Shown one piece after another: positions 44,241 through 54,796 of a stretch of DNA of 64,000 nt. The stretch is taken from the NCBI GenBank assembly GCA_951812925.1, contig OX638372.1, positions 48,201,722-48,265,721 on the forward strand, written 5' to 3'. The position numbers were made by a program, and so were the translations under genes. The notes beneath the pieces were generated by a model, which was given only the letters and a program-made list of their open reading frames with translations, made no database searches and was not told the DNA's origin. Within the stretch, counting starts at the first letter, position 1. Every line of letters begins with the position of its first letter. Origin of the DNA: Calliopum simillimum (taxonomy: Eukaryota; Arthropoda; Insecta; Diptera; Lauxaniidae).

Positions 44241-44770
44241 GGCATAAAGAGTGTATTACATATGGCTATGAAAATTCTAGTAAGTGATAAAGGAAGCCTA
44301 GACTAACAAAAAAATTTTATTTCTCTGGAACTCTAAGTAGCCCGTGAAAAGGCGCACTCTAAAAAGTTACTTCAGCAAAGGGGCGTTAGCATTGTGCTGT
44401 TTCAAGTGCTTTTTTGTTTTGCTGTGGGGAATATTGGGTGTACAACTTAAAAACCGGAATTTGACGGTGGATGTCCGTACTAACAATATCGTGAAAGCTC
44501 GAACTTTATATATACATATGTCATTTTGAAGGTACATTTGACAGCTGTCAAAATCAGTCAACAAAACAATTTTTTTATGAAGTTTGTTTATTGACTGTTT
44601 TTTTGTTTGTATAGTACTAATGAAAGTACCAACGCGCTTTTTCTAAATTGAAGTATGAAAATTTTATATTGAACTAATTAAACAGTCATTTTTGCAACTT
44701 TTCAACAACAGGCGAAAGCAAGTGTTAACATGGAAATTGATTACATATGTTTCGGCTACTTCCACATACA
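44241..44770. other. AT-rich stretch, nothing recognised
   Basis: No supported gene; frames of 61-65 codons on both strands overlap without domains. Confidence 0.45.
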
Positions 44771-45309
44771 TATTTATATATTTTCATATATAAACATGTA
44801 TATAGCCTCATCAGATCAGTTTTAGTTAAATCTTACCAGAAACCGTACTCGAACCCATGACTCCGGTTTTCTAATGAAAGAGAACGCGGTGCTTAAAAGA
44901 TTGTGCTATAGGCCACGAGTAAACTCTCTGAGCAGGATCGCCATTATGAACAAATCATAAGGCTCACTAGCGCCGTCTCTCGAAATTACGAGAATGTATG
45001 TGGAAAACAAATCCGCCCTTGTAGGTTTTAATTGTAGCTAGCGTAGCATGTCTCAAAACCAGAGTGTGTTACCAACTAACAATTTGGCAATTTTTCACAA
45101 CAGACGGCGCTAAAGAGCCTTATGATTTGTTCATAATGGCGATCCTGCTCAGAGAGTTTACTCGTGACCTATAGCACAATCTTTTAAGCACCGCGTTCTC
45201 TTTCATTAGAAAACCGGAGTCACGGGTTCGAGTACGGTTTCTGGTAAGATTTAACTAAAACTGATCTGATGAGGCTATATACATGTTTATATATGAAAAT
45301 ATATAAATA
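44771..45309. mobile_element. Palindromic element with tRNA-like arms
   Basis: The left arm 44771-44979 and right arm 45103-45309 are near-identical inverted copies (ATAAACATGTATATAGCCTC, ATCAGATCAGTTTTAG, AAACCGTACTCGAACCC, GAAAGAGAACGCGGTGCTT, GAGCAGGATCGCCATTATG). Each arm carries a tRNA-like stretch with box B-like GGGTTCGAGTACGG, so the element has two divergent copies. The spacer is about 120 bp. No transposase. Confidence 0.9.
45160..45245 (+). other. tRNA-like stretch in right arm (mirror at 44842-44927)
   Basis: TATAGCACAATCTTTTAAGC is followed by CACCGCGTTCTC, CATTAGAAAACCGG and a T-arm-like GTCACGGGTTCGAGTACGG. The order resembles D-arm, anticodon arm and T-arm, but no acceptor stem closes. 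Confidence 0.4.
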
Positions 45310-45778
45310 ACAATAACATTACACACCCAATAACATTACATAAAAAACAAACTTTGACCCTAACTTTTGGCTGACTTTAAGGAAGAAAACTCAAAAAAAA
45401 AATAGTCACAAAAAAAAAAAATAGTCACAAAAAAAAAATGGAATAATTCATTCTTCCATAAGATCCTGAGATATGTGGCTCTCATTTCATGTACTGCACA
45501 TGAATGTCACGTGCTTGGTGCAGAGAAATTCACAACACAAAGTTCACGCTTATTTTAAGCATACATTTTTCCTTCTGGGACGTAGTACATCTACCCAAAA
45601 TCTGTTGTTTTAGCTTAATATTGGTCTATTGTATATTTGTTCCGTGAAGACTGGTAATATCTGAGTGGTCACTTTTGGGACTTTTTCACGATTTTGCTCT
45701 TTATCCTCAGAACCTAATACCAATTTTTCATATGAATCATACTTTTCTAGTTACTGAGAAGATAGCGCCGTTATACAT
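45310..45778. other. AT-rich stretch, nothing recognised
   Basis: No gene. AATAGTCACAAAAAAAA occurs twice in tandem near 45400-45440. Confidence 0.5.
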
Positions 45779-46487
45779 GGGCTGCTATGTATATTTCTGG
45801 TCTAGGCAACACTAATGTTAATAGCTAAAATCTGGCAACGCCATAATAAAGCTTGACATTTTTTAGCATAAACGTACTCACAACGTTTTGATGTACAAGT
45901 GCTATTTGTTTTGTTTACAGTGAGTTAAGAAAATTAATTTTTCCATTGATAATTTAAGCGATTGATAAATTATGGGGTTTCCAACGTGAACAAACGTTTT
46001 TACAACTAAGTGTTCTTGTAAAATCGAATATATTGGAATGGAACTAATGCCCAAGGATGCCTCTTTCTCACGGTATATCACATGACGATCTTGCATTATC
46101 AGTTTACGCACGGCATCAATGTTCTCTGCCGTTTTTGGACGACCTTCACGGAATTCGGCCACGATTGAATTCATTAAACCAGTTTTTCACAGTGCTATGG
46201 GATGGTGCTTCATCGGCATATAAAGATTTTAGTTCATCGATGCACTCTTGTCGTGATAATTCACGTCGAAAGTTGTGAAAAATGATCGCACGAAAATGTT
46301 CACGAAATAATTCCATGTTTTTGCCAAATTGATTTTTTCAAGTCACTGTAAACAACAAAAATGATGGTCGTACGTCAAAACGTTCTGAGTACGTTTATGC
46401 CAAAAAATGTCAAACTTTATTATGGTGTTGCCAGATTTTAGCTATTGACATTAGTGTTGCCTAGGCCAGAAATATAAATAGCAGCCT
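45779..46487 (-). mobile_element. Deleted mariner element with ~120-bp TIRs
   Basis: The left end GGGCTGCTATGTATATTTC and the complement of the right end (GGCTGCTATTTATATTTC) continue through CTAGGCAACACTAATGT, ATAGCTAAAATCTGGCAAC and TTGACATTTTTTAGC-type inverted matches to about 120 bp. The interior codes for only the N-terminal part of a transposase on the minus strand. Confidence 0.9.
45902..46316 (-). pseudogene. mariner transposase, N-terminal half only
   Basis: From an ATG at 46316 the minus strand reads MELFREHFRAIIFHNFRREL and then KNWFNEFNRG, the first HTH of mariner transposases of the SETMAR-like type. A one-base frameshift follows. The next frame continues with EFREGRPKTAENIDAVRKLI and later REKEASLGIS, SILQEHL, the linker (GRPK, AT-hook-like) and second HTH. 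The frame then runs into the right TIR sequence. The whole DDD catalytic domain is missing. Complete relatives are around 340 residues. The element is non-autonomous and the protein at most a truncated DNA-binding fragment. Confidence 0.9.
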
Positions 46488-47470
46488 ACGTAGTATCATT
46501 AAAATAAAAAAAACAAATCGCAATAAAGTTTTTCGTGCGATAACCAATTATAATATATCGTTGCAAATGTCTGAACGTACGCTAAATTTGCTTTTTATAT
46601 ATCATTAATATAAAATGTTTTCTTCGAATAGTTGTACTCAACATCCAGTTTCTACCACCCTAAAGTGCAAAGAAGACATTGCAAAATTAAAGCCCATAAA
46701 ATATATCTCTGCGAAGTTTCCCTAAATTCTAGTTATTGAACAATCTACAGTGCAATACATAAAATAAACGGAAATCAAGCCCTGAAACTATGCAATATTC
46801 TTTCCTTTTTTTTTTTTTTTTCAACTAATGCACAGCGTAACTATTTCGACGCATAAAAATGGTACTGAATTATCCTTTGAAAAATATGTCTATTCAAGTC
46901 AATCAGTCGACAGATGTTAAAGTTATTAAATGTTTACATACTGATATAAAAGATGGCGCATCCTGTTTTTTTGCAACTTCAATCTTAAATTTATTTTCAG
47001 AATATCAATTTTAATTCCATTTAATAATATAGCTTCTAAATCGAATGAAATGAATTGAAGCGAATAAACATTGTATTTACTAATACTTAAGAAACCAATA
47101 AAAAATACACACTTCAACAAAATAACAATAAGAACAGCACAGGGATAACAATAAGGAATGCGCCTGGAATGACAAACATAAAAATGTGTGTAATCATAAC
47201 AATAATAATAATAATAGTAATAATTCTTTATGATTATTTGCTTATGCACTATTTTATTACACAATGCTCTTTTGGCATTTTGGCCATTTGGCTGTAGTGT
47301 TATACCACCTGAGGTGCTTCGTCGTCCTTTTTGACTTTTTCACATACAACTATTCGTATGTACGAAAAATAACTAAAAAAAATTCAAGCTAACTTATGTA
47401 AAAGAATGTCAATAGAATAGAGGAATCTTCGCTGGGAAACTACCAGTATTATTGTGTAATGGTATAAAAA
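46488..47470. other. AT-rich intergenic DNA
   Basis: No gene. Poly-T at 46808-46822 and an AAT-rich run at 47199-47226. Confidence 0.5.
47199..47226. repeat. AAT trinucleotide microsatellite
   Basis: AATAATAATAATAATAGTAATAATT run, one G interruption. Confidence 0.85.
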
Positions 47471-48402
47471 CGAGTGTTTCATTAAGACATGTGGTACTTT
47501 GATTTTGAATAAAACGCAAACGGTTCGGAATTTTTCCAAACATTTTATTTGGTTCGAAAGGTCACACAATAGGATTATGTGTGAAAAATTATTTCGCAGA
47601 TATGTTAACTGCGACTATTCCCTAGATAACACACTCTTTCGGCCATATTTTCAAGGACATTTTGCAGTATGGCCTCCGGAATGGACCGAATCACCGATAT
47701 AATATTGCTTTTCAAGTTTGGAATCGTCTTCGGATCATTCACATAGACTTTATCCTTCGTGTATTCTTACAGAAAAAAGTCTTACGGAGTCAAATCGCAT
47801 GATCTGGGCGGCCAATTCACGTCACCGCGACGAGACATTACACAGTTCGGAAATTTGCGAAGCAAAAAGTCCAAATTGAGGCAAGTTGTGTGTGGTGTAT
47901 CGGCGTCCTGTTGAAACCACATATTGTCTAGACCCTGAGCTTCAACCTCCGACACAAAATATTTCTCCAACAAAGTGTGGTACCGCTCAGAGCTGACATT
48001 TTCGGTGTTTACGTCCTCATCTTCGAAAAAAAAAACAGCTTGACAAATAAGTCGCACCAAACAGTGACTCGCGGTGGGTGCATTGGCTTCTCCACGATCA
48101 CTTGTGGATTTTCCGAGCCCCAGATACGGCAGTTTTGCTTGTTAACATAGCCGCCGAGGTGGAAATGAATCTTGTTCGAAAAGATGATTTTTTTGGAATT
48201 TTGGATTTTGGATTTTTTAGAATTGACTTTGAGCTTAAGATCCAAAATTCGGCGATTTCAATGCGTTGTTCTTTCGTGTAGCGATCCATAACTAAAATCT
48301 TATACTGTCACGATGGAAATGACACAAAATATAGCGCACAAGGGTCGATAATGCAGATTTTAGTCGATAACAAAGTGCCGCACTTACTATTGGAACACCT
48401 CT
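47471..48402 (-). mobile_element. Deleted mariner-type element, copy 2
   Basis: Ends GAGTGTTTCATTAAGACATG (left) and the complement of the right end (AGGTGTTCCAATAGTAAGTG), both continuing into TG(T/C)GG(T/C)ACTTTG, form imperfect TIRs of about 30 bp. Homologous throughout to 13545-14840 except that element's insert and a small deletion. Encodes a broken transposase lacking the HTH. Confidence 0.88.
47590..48289 (-). pseudogene. Tc1/mariner-superfamily transposase, HTH deleted
   Basis: On the minus strand the reading starts MDRYTKEQRIEIAEFWIL at 48289 and passes within about 30 residues to IIFSNKIHFHLGGYVNKQNC (first catalytic region, usual DEAHF altered to NKIHF), then WFQQDADTPHTT (second catalytic Asp retained) and GDVNWPPRSCDLTP (third Asp retained). 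In a continuing frame it ends with KDKVYVNDPKTI and ENMAERV. Several frameshifts and stops occur. The usual DNA-binding region after the first ten residues is absent, exactly as in the 14359-14760 copy. It is inactive, but could in principle have been mobilised by a full-length relative. Confidence 0.88.
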
Positions 48403-49150
48403 GATATTGTGCTTTAAAGTTGGTCGAGAATTATAGCCTCATCATGTATGACGAACGAATAAAGTGACTGATTTTCGATCATTAATATCAACTTATTAAA
48501 ATTTTTTATTAAGAACTTACTATAACCTAAGCGTTTATTTTAGTTCAAGAAATAAGGTTTGTAAACATAAACTTTAAATCATCTGTTAACTTGGAGGATA
48601 TAAGCAGTTGAAAATCAGTAAAACGATTCGTTCGTTATATATGATAAGGGTATTATAAAAAAAAATTATTAATGAAATAGGAACACGTGTTAATACACTT
48701 TTAACAAAGTATGTTGTTTCTGGTGAAGACTTTAGATGAGCTGGAATCATCCTTTGGGCCTAAAGCAAAATATTTGTATGCAGAACTTTTTTGTTTGGCT
48801 ATATAAAGCAGAAAAAAAAATAGTACGTAAAAAATGTTTAAGTTCTGCAACAAAAGTTTTCGAAAAGTTGCTCCCTTTTTCAGGACATTGATTTAAGTGA
48901 CAAATTTCAAATAGGTCACTCACGTGAAAAGTGCCTCAAAGTATGCTACACTTTTGTAAGCTTTCAAACAACGTAGAGCATGATAGTATGGCAGCTTTTT
49001 TGGAACTAAACAAATCCAAGTCTTGTAAAGATACCGTCTTTTCATTGATATCATATTAAAGATAGAGTTGCCTGCTTTCTAGAAACAAATATTTTATAAG
49101 GTCTAAAAAATAGGCCAAGGACCGTTTTCATAAATCCTAGTACTAAAATG
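48403..49150. other. AT-rich stretch, nothing recognised
   Basis: No supported gene or repeat. Confidence 0.45.
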
Positions 49151-49630
49151 TATTGGGTGTGTGCATTAATTTCCATCGTTTTTCAAAAGATGTCGCCATC
49201 AATACATGGTGACTTAAATGATCTAACATTCATATCTGAAGCTTAGGCATCTGTCACAAACTCTGCATCATTAGATTTGAAAATTTTCATCCGCAGCATA
49301 AATTTTACTGTGCTCCAAAATGTCCGAGTTCGTGCCGAAAAAGCAACATTTGCGGGAAGTTTTACTTCACTACTATATTTCAAAGAAAACAGCTGCCGAA
49401 AGTCATCGCATTATTGTAGAAGTTTATGGGGACTATGCTCTAGCTGAGTCAAGCTATCGTGAGTGGTTTCGAATCAGGAATACGCTTCACTTCAGTTTAA
49501 GATGTCAAAAATTGGCTCGATTCGTTTTAGGCCGCCAAGCCGGCGCAGTTTTTCTGGGATGGAATCCATAAATTGCCAGAAAGATCTCAATAAAAAAAAA
49601 AACGATGAAAATTAATGTCCACACCCAATA
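49151..49630 (+). mobile_element. Deleted mariner element, TA duplication
   Basis: Ends TTGGGTGTGTGCATTAATTT and the complement of the right end (TTGGGTGTGGACATTAATTT) are TIRs of about 28 bp continuing into CCATCGTTTTT, flanked by TA at 49151-49152 and 49629-49630. Only 476 bp long; a full mariner is about 1.3 kb. Confidence 0.94.
49320..49607 (+). pseudogene. mariner transposase, N-terminus joined to C-terminus
   Basis: Starts MSEFVPKKQHLREVLLHYYI, SKKTAAESHRIIVEVYGDYA, SYREWFR: the first HTH of an irritans/cecropia-type mariner. After about residue 60 the reading jumps to the extreme C-terminus, visible in a shifted frame as AKPAQFFWDGIHKLPERSQ before a stop near 49592. Everything between, including all three catalytic Asp residues, is deleted. 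The intact N-terminal HTH could only act as a DNA binder. The start ATG (49320) has a normal context after the TIR. Confidence 0.9.
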
Positions 49631-49653
49631 GTAAAAATAGTACATTTTGGCAT

Positions 49654-50637
49654 ATAGAGGGTGTTCTTTTTACCCCCATAGAACATGAAATTGTAAAAAA
49701 TAACAGATAAAATTAAATTTTGATGAACATTTTTATTTTTTTTTGCTTCAGTCTTCTCTGGCAAATCATTATGAATATGAAGATTCACGCTTGAACAACT
49801 CTACAAAATTATACAAATTTACTTTGAAAGAGCAGTTGGCAAAACTGAGCCGTGTTTTTATCACCAAATTGTGTTCAGAGATGAGGCACATTTTTTACTT
49901 AACGGGTTTGTTAAGACGCAAATTGCCGCATATGGAGTGAGACCAATCCACAAAAGACCCTACAAGCTTCATTACATCCAGAAAAATGCACCGTTTGGTG
50001 CGGTTTACATGGTGGTGGCAACATCGACCATAATTTATGGTGGCAGCAATACTGCCACACCTAGACTACAAGGGTCCATATCCTATTTCTTTAAAAATGA
50101 GGCCGGAGCTCGCGTTACGGTCAATAGAAATCGTTACCGCAAGATGATCAACGCTTTTTTGTTTGAAAATATGGATTACATTGATCCGAAAGAGATGTGA
50201 TTTCAACAGGATGGCGACCGCAACCATCGATTTATTGAAATCAAAATTTGGCGATAAGTTGATTTCGAGGAATGAACCTGACAATTGGCGCCAAAGGTCA
50301 TGCGATTTGACACTTTTCGATTATTTCTTGTGAGGCTACGTGAAACCACAGGTTCATGCTGATAATCAAGCAACAATTGACGCCTTGAGGGCCAGCATTG
50401 TTCGTGTTATTAGTGATATACGGCAAGCAGTGCTCGAAAAAGTGGCAAAAGCTTGGACGTAAAGAATGCGCTTCGTCAAGATCAGCCGCGGTGCCCATAT
50501 GCCCGAAATCATTTTCAAATGTTAATGCCATGTATTGATCTTTCGAATAAAAAAAAAATTTTGATTACATTTGATTTTTTTGTGTTATTTTTTACAATTT
50601 CAAGTTTTATCAGGCTTGAAAAAAAATACCCTTTAGA
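49654..50637 (+). mobile_element. Tc1/mariner-superfamily element, catalytic part retained
   Basis: The left end AGAGGGTGTTCTTTTTACC, with GAAATTGTAAAAAATAACA inside it, is mirrored at the right by TGTTATTTTTTACAATTTC and AAAAATACCCTTTAG, giving inverted ends of about 55 bp beginning some 25 bp after the previous mariner. TA lies at both outer edges. Length ~0.98 kb. Confidence 0.85.
49743..50525 (+). pseudogene. Tc1/mariner-superfamily transposase, DDE core with stops
   Basis: The reading gives FRDEAHFLLNGFVKTQIAAY (first catalytic Asp), then YFFKNEAGARVTVNRNRYRK, FQQDGDRNHR (second Asp, after a stop at the usual Trp), RSCDLTLFDYFL (third Asp) followed by a stop and GYVK, then DNQATIDALRASIVRVI and ISRGAHMPEIIF at the C-terminus. 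It is the same family as the 14359 and 48289 pseudogenes but retains the catalytic half and lacks a recognisable HTH. Several stops and shifts make it inactive. Upstream of DEAHF (49743-49870) homology is lost. Confidence 0.88.
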
Positions 50638-52899
50638 ATATTGTGCTAATAGACTGATTCCCTACCTTCTTAGAATATATTAGAGAATAAAAATCGGTTT
50701 AGAAATGTCCTAAGTAGTTATAGACCATTTTTATGCGTTCTTTGAAGAAGTTTTAGCTAATTTAATTTTTTCAAAAGTTCATAAAATCATAACTTACTTA
50801 TAAGCCGCGAAAAAACCATATTGCAAATGAAAAGTAATTTTTTTGGTTTCCAAAACATATATTGTGGAAGGTCAAAAAAGTAGGTAACGGGTCATTTTTA
50901 GCAGTTTAGCACTAAAATAGTATTAAATTTAGTACTTTTTATAAAATAAAAAACCTTAATTAGTGCTTATAATCTGATTCAATACCTTTCTAAAAATAGT
51001 CCGAACATGAAAATCAACTACGAAATGTTTAAGTTATTTAAAATTATGTGAGGAGAGTTTGTCACAATTTAACAATTTTTCCACTCTTTGCACCCCTCTA
51101 CAATTCTTTCAGATATGAACGTAACCATTTACCAAATATCAGTACACGGAATGGTTGAATAACAGCTCATATCGTACTTTTATGTACTCGTATGGTATTG
51201 AAAATTAAAATATTTCAATATTATTTTACTAAAAGCAACATAAAATGCCGCTTTTAGTATAGCGTTTGACCTTCCTTCTTCGCGTCTAATTCTATAAAAA
51301 GCGTAGTGCTGTTTTAGGCTTTCATAGCAAATTCTAAAAACTGCCTCAAACTCTTAGTAAATGTTAGCATAAATTTGCCATAAACTGTGTTTTTTTTTGC
51401 CAATGAAACCTAAAAATATGCAAAACAAATTTCACAAAAATACTTTAAGCAAGATTTGCAAATATTTGCATTGCATATTTTAAGGATTTACTTGTTATTT
51501 AGTGGATAAATTTTGCTGATTTTTGTTGTCTAACTAAATTTTATTATTATAGAAATGAACAACAAATACCTAAACCAATGGTACAAAAAGGTCAATCTTT
51601 TTAAATTGAATAAGTTCCATGGTATGCTTAGCTTTCTTTTTTTTTTCTATTAGTACCTACAATGTTAATGCTTTCAAATCCAATAAAAACAAAGTATACG
51701 TAATATACTTCTTGTTGTAACTTAAATTAAGTTGGCACATGCTGTTCATAATACCACATATATATTAGTTCTGAGTAAAAATAAAAAAAAAAAAAATTTC
51801 CATGTAATAATAAAGGAAATGGTAAGGAATCGATCCTGTAGCTAAAGGCTCAATAACAATTGCCGAATTGAGCAGCTAAAACGAAAGAAGAAGAAACCAA
51901 AAAGCAATTTCAGCTTAAATTGAACATAACTAACATATAAGCAAAGCAGCAGCGGCAGAAAATATACGAAGCAGTGTTGCCAAGCCTACGTAAGTAAATG
52001 CGAAATAGAAACCCACTATTTAATATATTAGAAAAGTATATTTGCTAGAAATTAGTTGTATAAAAAACAACATGTTTTCACAAAGTTTCAGCAGGATTCG
52101 TTACGAATTGAGCAATTTTTTCAAAATTTCGTTTTGTACAATCTGTTTTTGACAATGGCAAATTCGGCTTAAAAAAATTTAACATTTCGTAGCCTACTTC
52201 CATATTCAGACCAATTCTAGAGGTGCGCTGAATCACACTATGAGCACAAGGCAAAAGTCATTTGAGAAAAATTACTATTTTTAATACTTTTTTACTAGTA
52301 AGTGCAATAAAAACGCTTCATTGCCTACCTTTTCGACCTTTTGAAATATTTTCCTGGAAAAGAAAAGAAAACTTACTTTCATATAAATACAAAATCAAGG
52401 CGGTGCATAGTGCGGCAAAATCCAAATATCTTGGCCAAAAGTCACAAAAAAAATTTTTATTCCAGAAAATTTCAGCAAGATATATAGTTTAAAAACAATC
52501 TTCCAGGATATCATTAGCTAAGCAAATAAAATACTTTTGACGTATTTTGTACAGCGTACACTCGTCAAAACATAAAAAACTGTTCGATATCGAAAATTGT
52601 TTTGTTTACAATTTGAAATATTTTTAAGGATACAACCCTTTAACTCTATTCTTTTTTGAATATTTTGGTGTATCACTAACTTTCATAAAGGAAAACAAAA
52701 ATGGTAGTGTGAAAATTCTAGCGTTATTTATTCAACCAGAAAATTGGTTATTTTGCCGCAATGTGTGGTGACTTTTACGTTTTAAAAGTCTTTTCCCTGC
52801 AGGACTGCAAACTATTTCATGAAAGAAACCGACTAGTCCAAATTCTGATCCCATCAAATAAAAAGTTCTGTTTGCGTTTTAAAGTTACTTGTCCTTGGG
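50638..52899. other. AT-rich intergenic DNA
   Basis: About 2.2 kb with no gene, no recognisable repeat family and only low-complexity runs (poly-T near 51637, poly-A near 51782). Confidence 0.5.
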
Positions 52900-53000
52900 C
52901 GTTACCAATTATCTCCTTATGCATTACAATCGGACCAAAAAAAAGTCAATTGTCTCCGTATGCATTACATTCGGACCAGAAAAAGACCAATCTTATTTTA
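52900..53000 (+). repeat. CAATTGTCTCC family module
   Basis: CCAATTATCTCCTTATGCATTAC is followed by ACAATCGGACCA, then CAATTGTCTCCGTATGCATT and CATTCGGACCAG: two tandem copies of the module also found near 33032-33402. Confidence 0.6.
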
Positions 53001-53039
53001 TTTTATTTATAAATTTCAACAAATTTTAAATTCAAATTT

Positions 53040-53640
53040 TACACACAAATGTCAAAAGTGAGTGGAAATACATTTTTTGGGAAAACTAAGCAAGATAATT
53101 CAATGAAATTTGGCACACAGCCTCCGTCGTCAAAGTTAGCTCGGGGGATTGAAAATGAGCGAAATCGGTCAACGGACACGCCTACCGCCCATACAAAAAA
53201 TATCTTCAAAATGCAAATTTTGGAGTATATTTCACAACAATGCAACCAAAATACACACAAATACTACGAATTGTTTGCGCAAGATCTGAGAAAAAGCTGG
53301 TCGAATTCGGACAAGAGGGCATGGCACCTCTCATATAAGCAAAAGCTTCAAAACGCTGTACTGAAAGCGTTTTTTGAGATAATCAAACTAGATTTGACTC
53401 GGACACCAAAAACTATAAATGCAAGCTTTAAGCAAAAACTGGATAAAACCGGACAAGAGGGCGTAGCTCCTCCCATATAAGCAAAAGCTTCAAAACGCTA
53501 TTCTGAAAATATTTTTTCAGATAATCCAACCAAATTTCACTTAAATACTAAGAACTATAAATGCAAACTCTGAGAAAAAACTGGGTGAATTTGGACAAGA
53601 GGCGTGGCACCTCCCATATTAGCAAAATTTTCAAAATAGT
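53040..53640 (+). repeat. 142-bp tandem repeat array
   Basis: Heads near 53309, 53451 and 53593 (GGACAAGAGGGC followed by CACCTC(C/T)CATAT) are 142 bp apart. Units share GCAAAAGCTTCAAAACGCT, GATAATC(A/C)AA and CTATAAATGCAA. The leading part resembles the same kind of sequence (ACACGCCTACCGCCCATAC). A 143-codon open frame crosses it; I treat this as a repeat artefact. Confidence 0.75.
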
Positions 53641-53794
53641 GCTGTGTAGGGTATTTAATGTTTGGCCAGGCCAAAGGTAACACCCTTACTAGTTTTTATT
53701 AATTTTTAATTATTTTATACCTTATGTTGGACACATGTTTCATTTTCTGCTCCGAAGTCTCTTCAGGAAAATATAAAAATTGGAATTGAAAAAT

Positions 53795-53875
53795 CACCGA
53801 GTGGAGGATTCGAACCCGGGAATCTCTACGTAGCGCAAGTCATTAGACCGATGCACTATCGTTTGCTCTTCTTCA
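53795..53875 (-). other. tRNA-like module
   Basis: On the minus strand: ATAGTGCATCGGTCTAATGA (box A/anticodon-like) then GATTCCCGGGTTCGAATCC (box B, T-arm pairing). It is the closest to a real tRNA of all modules here, but no acceptor stem closes. Confidence 0.5.
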
Positions 53876-53919
53876 CAACCGACGAACTGCCAAACAGTAC
53901 GTAGTCAGTAACGTTAAAA

Positions 53920-54150
53920 TTTCAATGACACAATCGATACACAATTGGACCACTTTTGATACAAATGACGGATTATGCATTACTCTCTGACCATTTTGGA
54001 TACAAATGACCGACTTTGCATTACATTTGGACCATTTTTGTCACAATTGATAATTTAAGTGAAGGTCTAGTTTTTGGTCTACTTACAAAATAATTAAACT
54101 AAAAATTGAACTATTGAGACAATTGTCTCCTCTGGTCCTACAGGGTTATT
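53920..54150 (+). repeat. CAATTG / TGCATTAC repeat family locus
   Basis: Contains ACAATTGGACCACTTTTG, GATTATGCATTACTCTC, GACTTTGCATTACATTTGG and GAGACAATTGTCTCC, the same vocabulary as the modules at 33032-33402 and 52905. Confidence 0.55.
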
Positions 54151-54167
54151 ACTAGAAGGGTCAAGAT

Positions 54168-54796
54168 CAGAGAGCGTGCTATGAGAAAACTTGCGCTTAA
54201 AGCAACGCTTTAGGTTTAAAACAGTATTTGTATGAAAAAAAATGTTAGCGCGATCATAGTGAAGCTTTGCAATGCTAGAATTGTAGCGTTATGCCGCTTT
54301 GGGAGTGTTTTGAAGCACCGTAAACGCTTTGTTTTTTTTTTTTTTTGTGTTTTCAGTCAAATTAGAGCAGGAAAGCGGATTTTAGTTTAACTTTTTTATT
54401 TAATTCCTATGTTCTTCGTATCTTTCTCATAGTTTTTTACTTTTATTTTCGTTTTTTTTTTTTGCACTCATTGAAGAATCACATAAGTATTATTTTGTTT
54501 TTTTTTTTTTGGACTAGAAAATAAAGAAAAAGAACAAACATCAATGAACTTAACAACAATAGTAATTGATCGCTATCTTACTTTGCTTTGCTTTCATTTT
54601 ATTTTCTAGTACAAAACAAAATAAAGAATAGGGGAAAAAATCCAATTTATTCTTCAGTGCAATGAGTGCAAAGGAGAAAAATATATTTGAAGCGTCGCTT
54701 CACGCTTTGGTTCAAGCGCCCACTGTGATCGCTATACGCATCTTGATCTTCGCCACGCTTTGCCTTAAGCGCATCTTTGCTCAAAATGTGCTCTCC
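54168..54796. mobile_element. Diverged foldback element
   Basis: The left GAGAGCGTGCTATGAGAAAA, TTGCGCTTAAAGCAACGC is mirrored by the complement of the right end: GAGAGCACATTTTGAGCAAA, ATGCGCTTAAGGCAAAGC. Further inside, GCGATCATAGTG is mirrored by GCGATCACAGTG. The centre contains poly-T runs. An old element; the minus-strand frame at 54647-54841 lies within its right arm. Confidence 0.7.

Noticed and set aside
53049..53480. 143-codon open frame, the second longest in the window
   Set aside because: It runs through a 142-bp tandem repeat array whose other units contain stops; no domain is seen.
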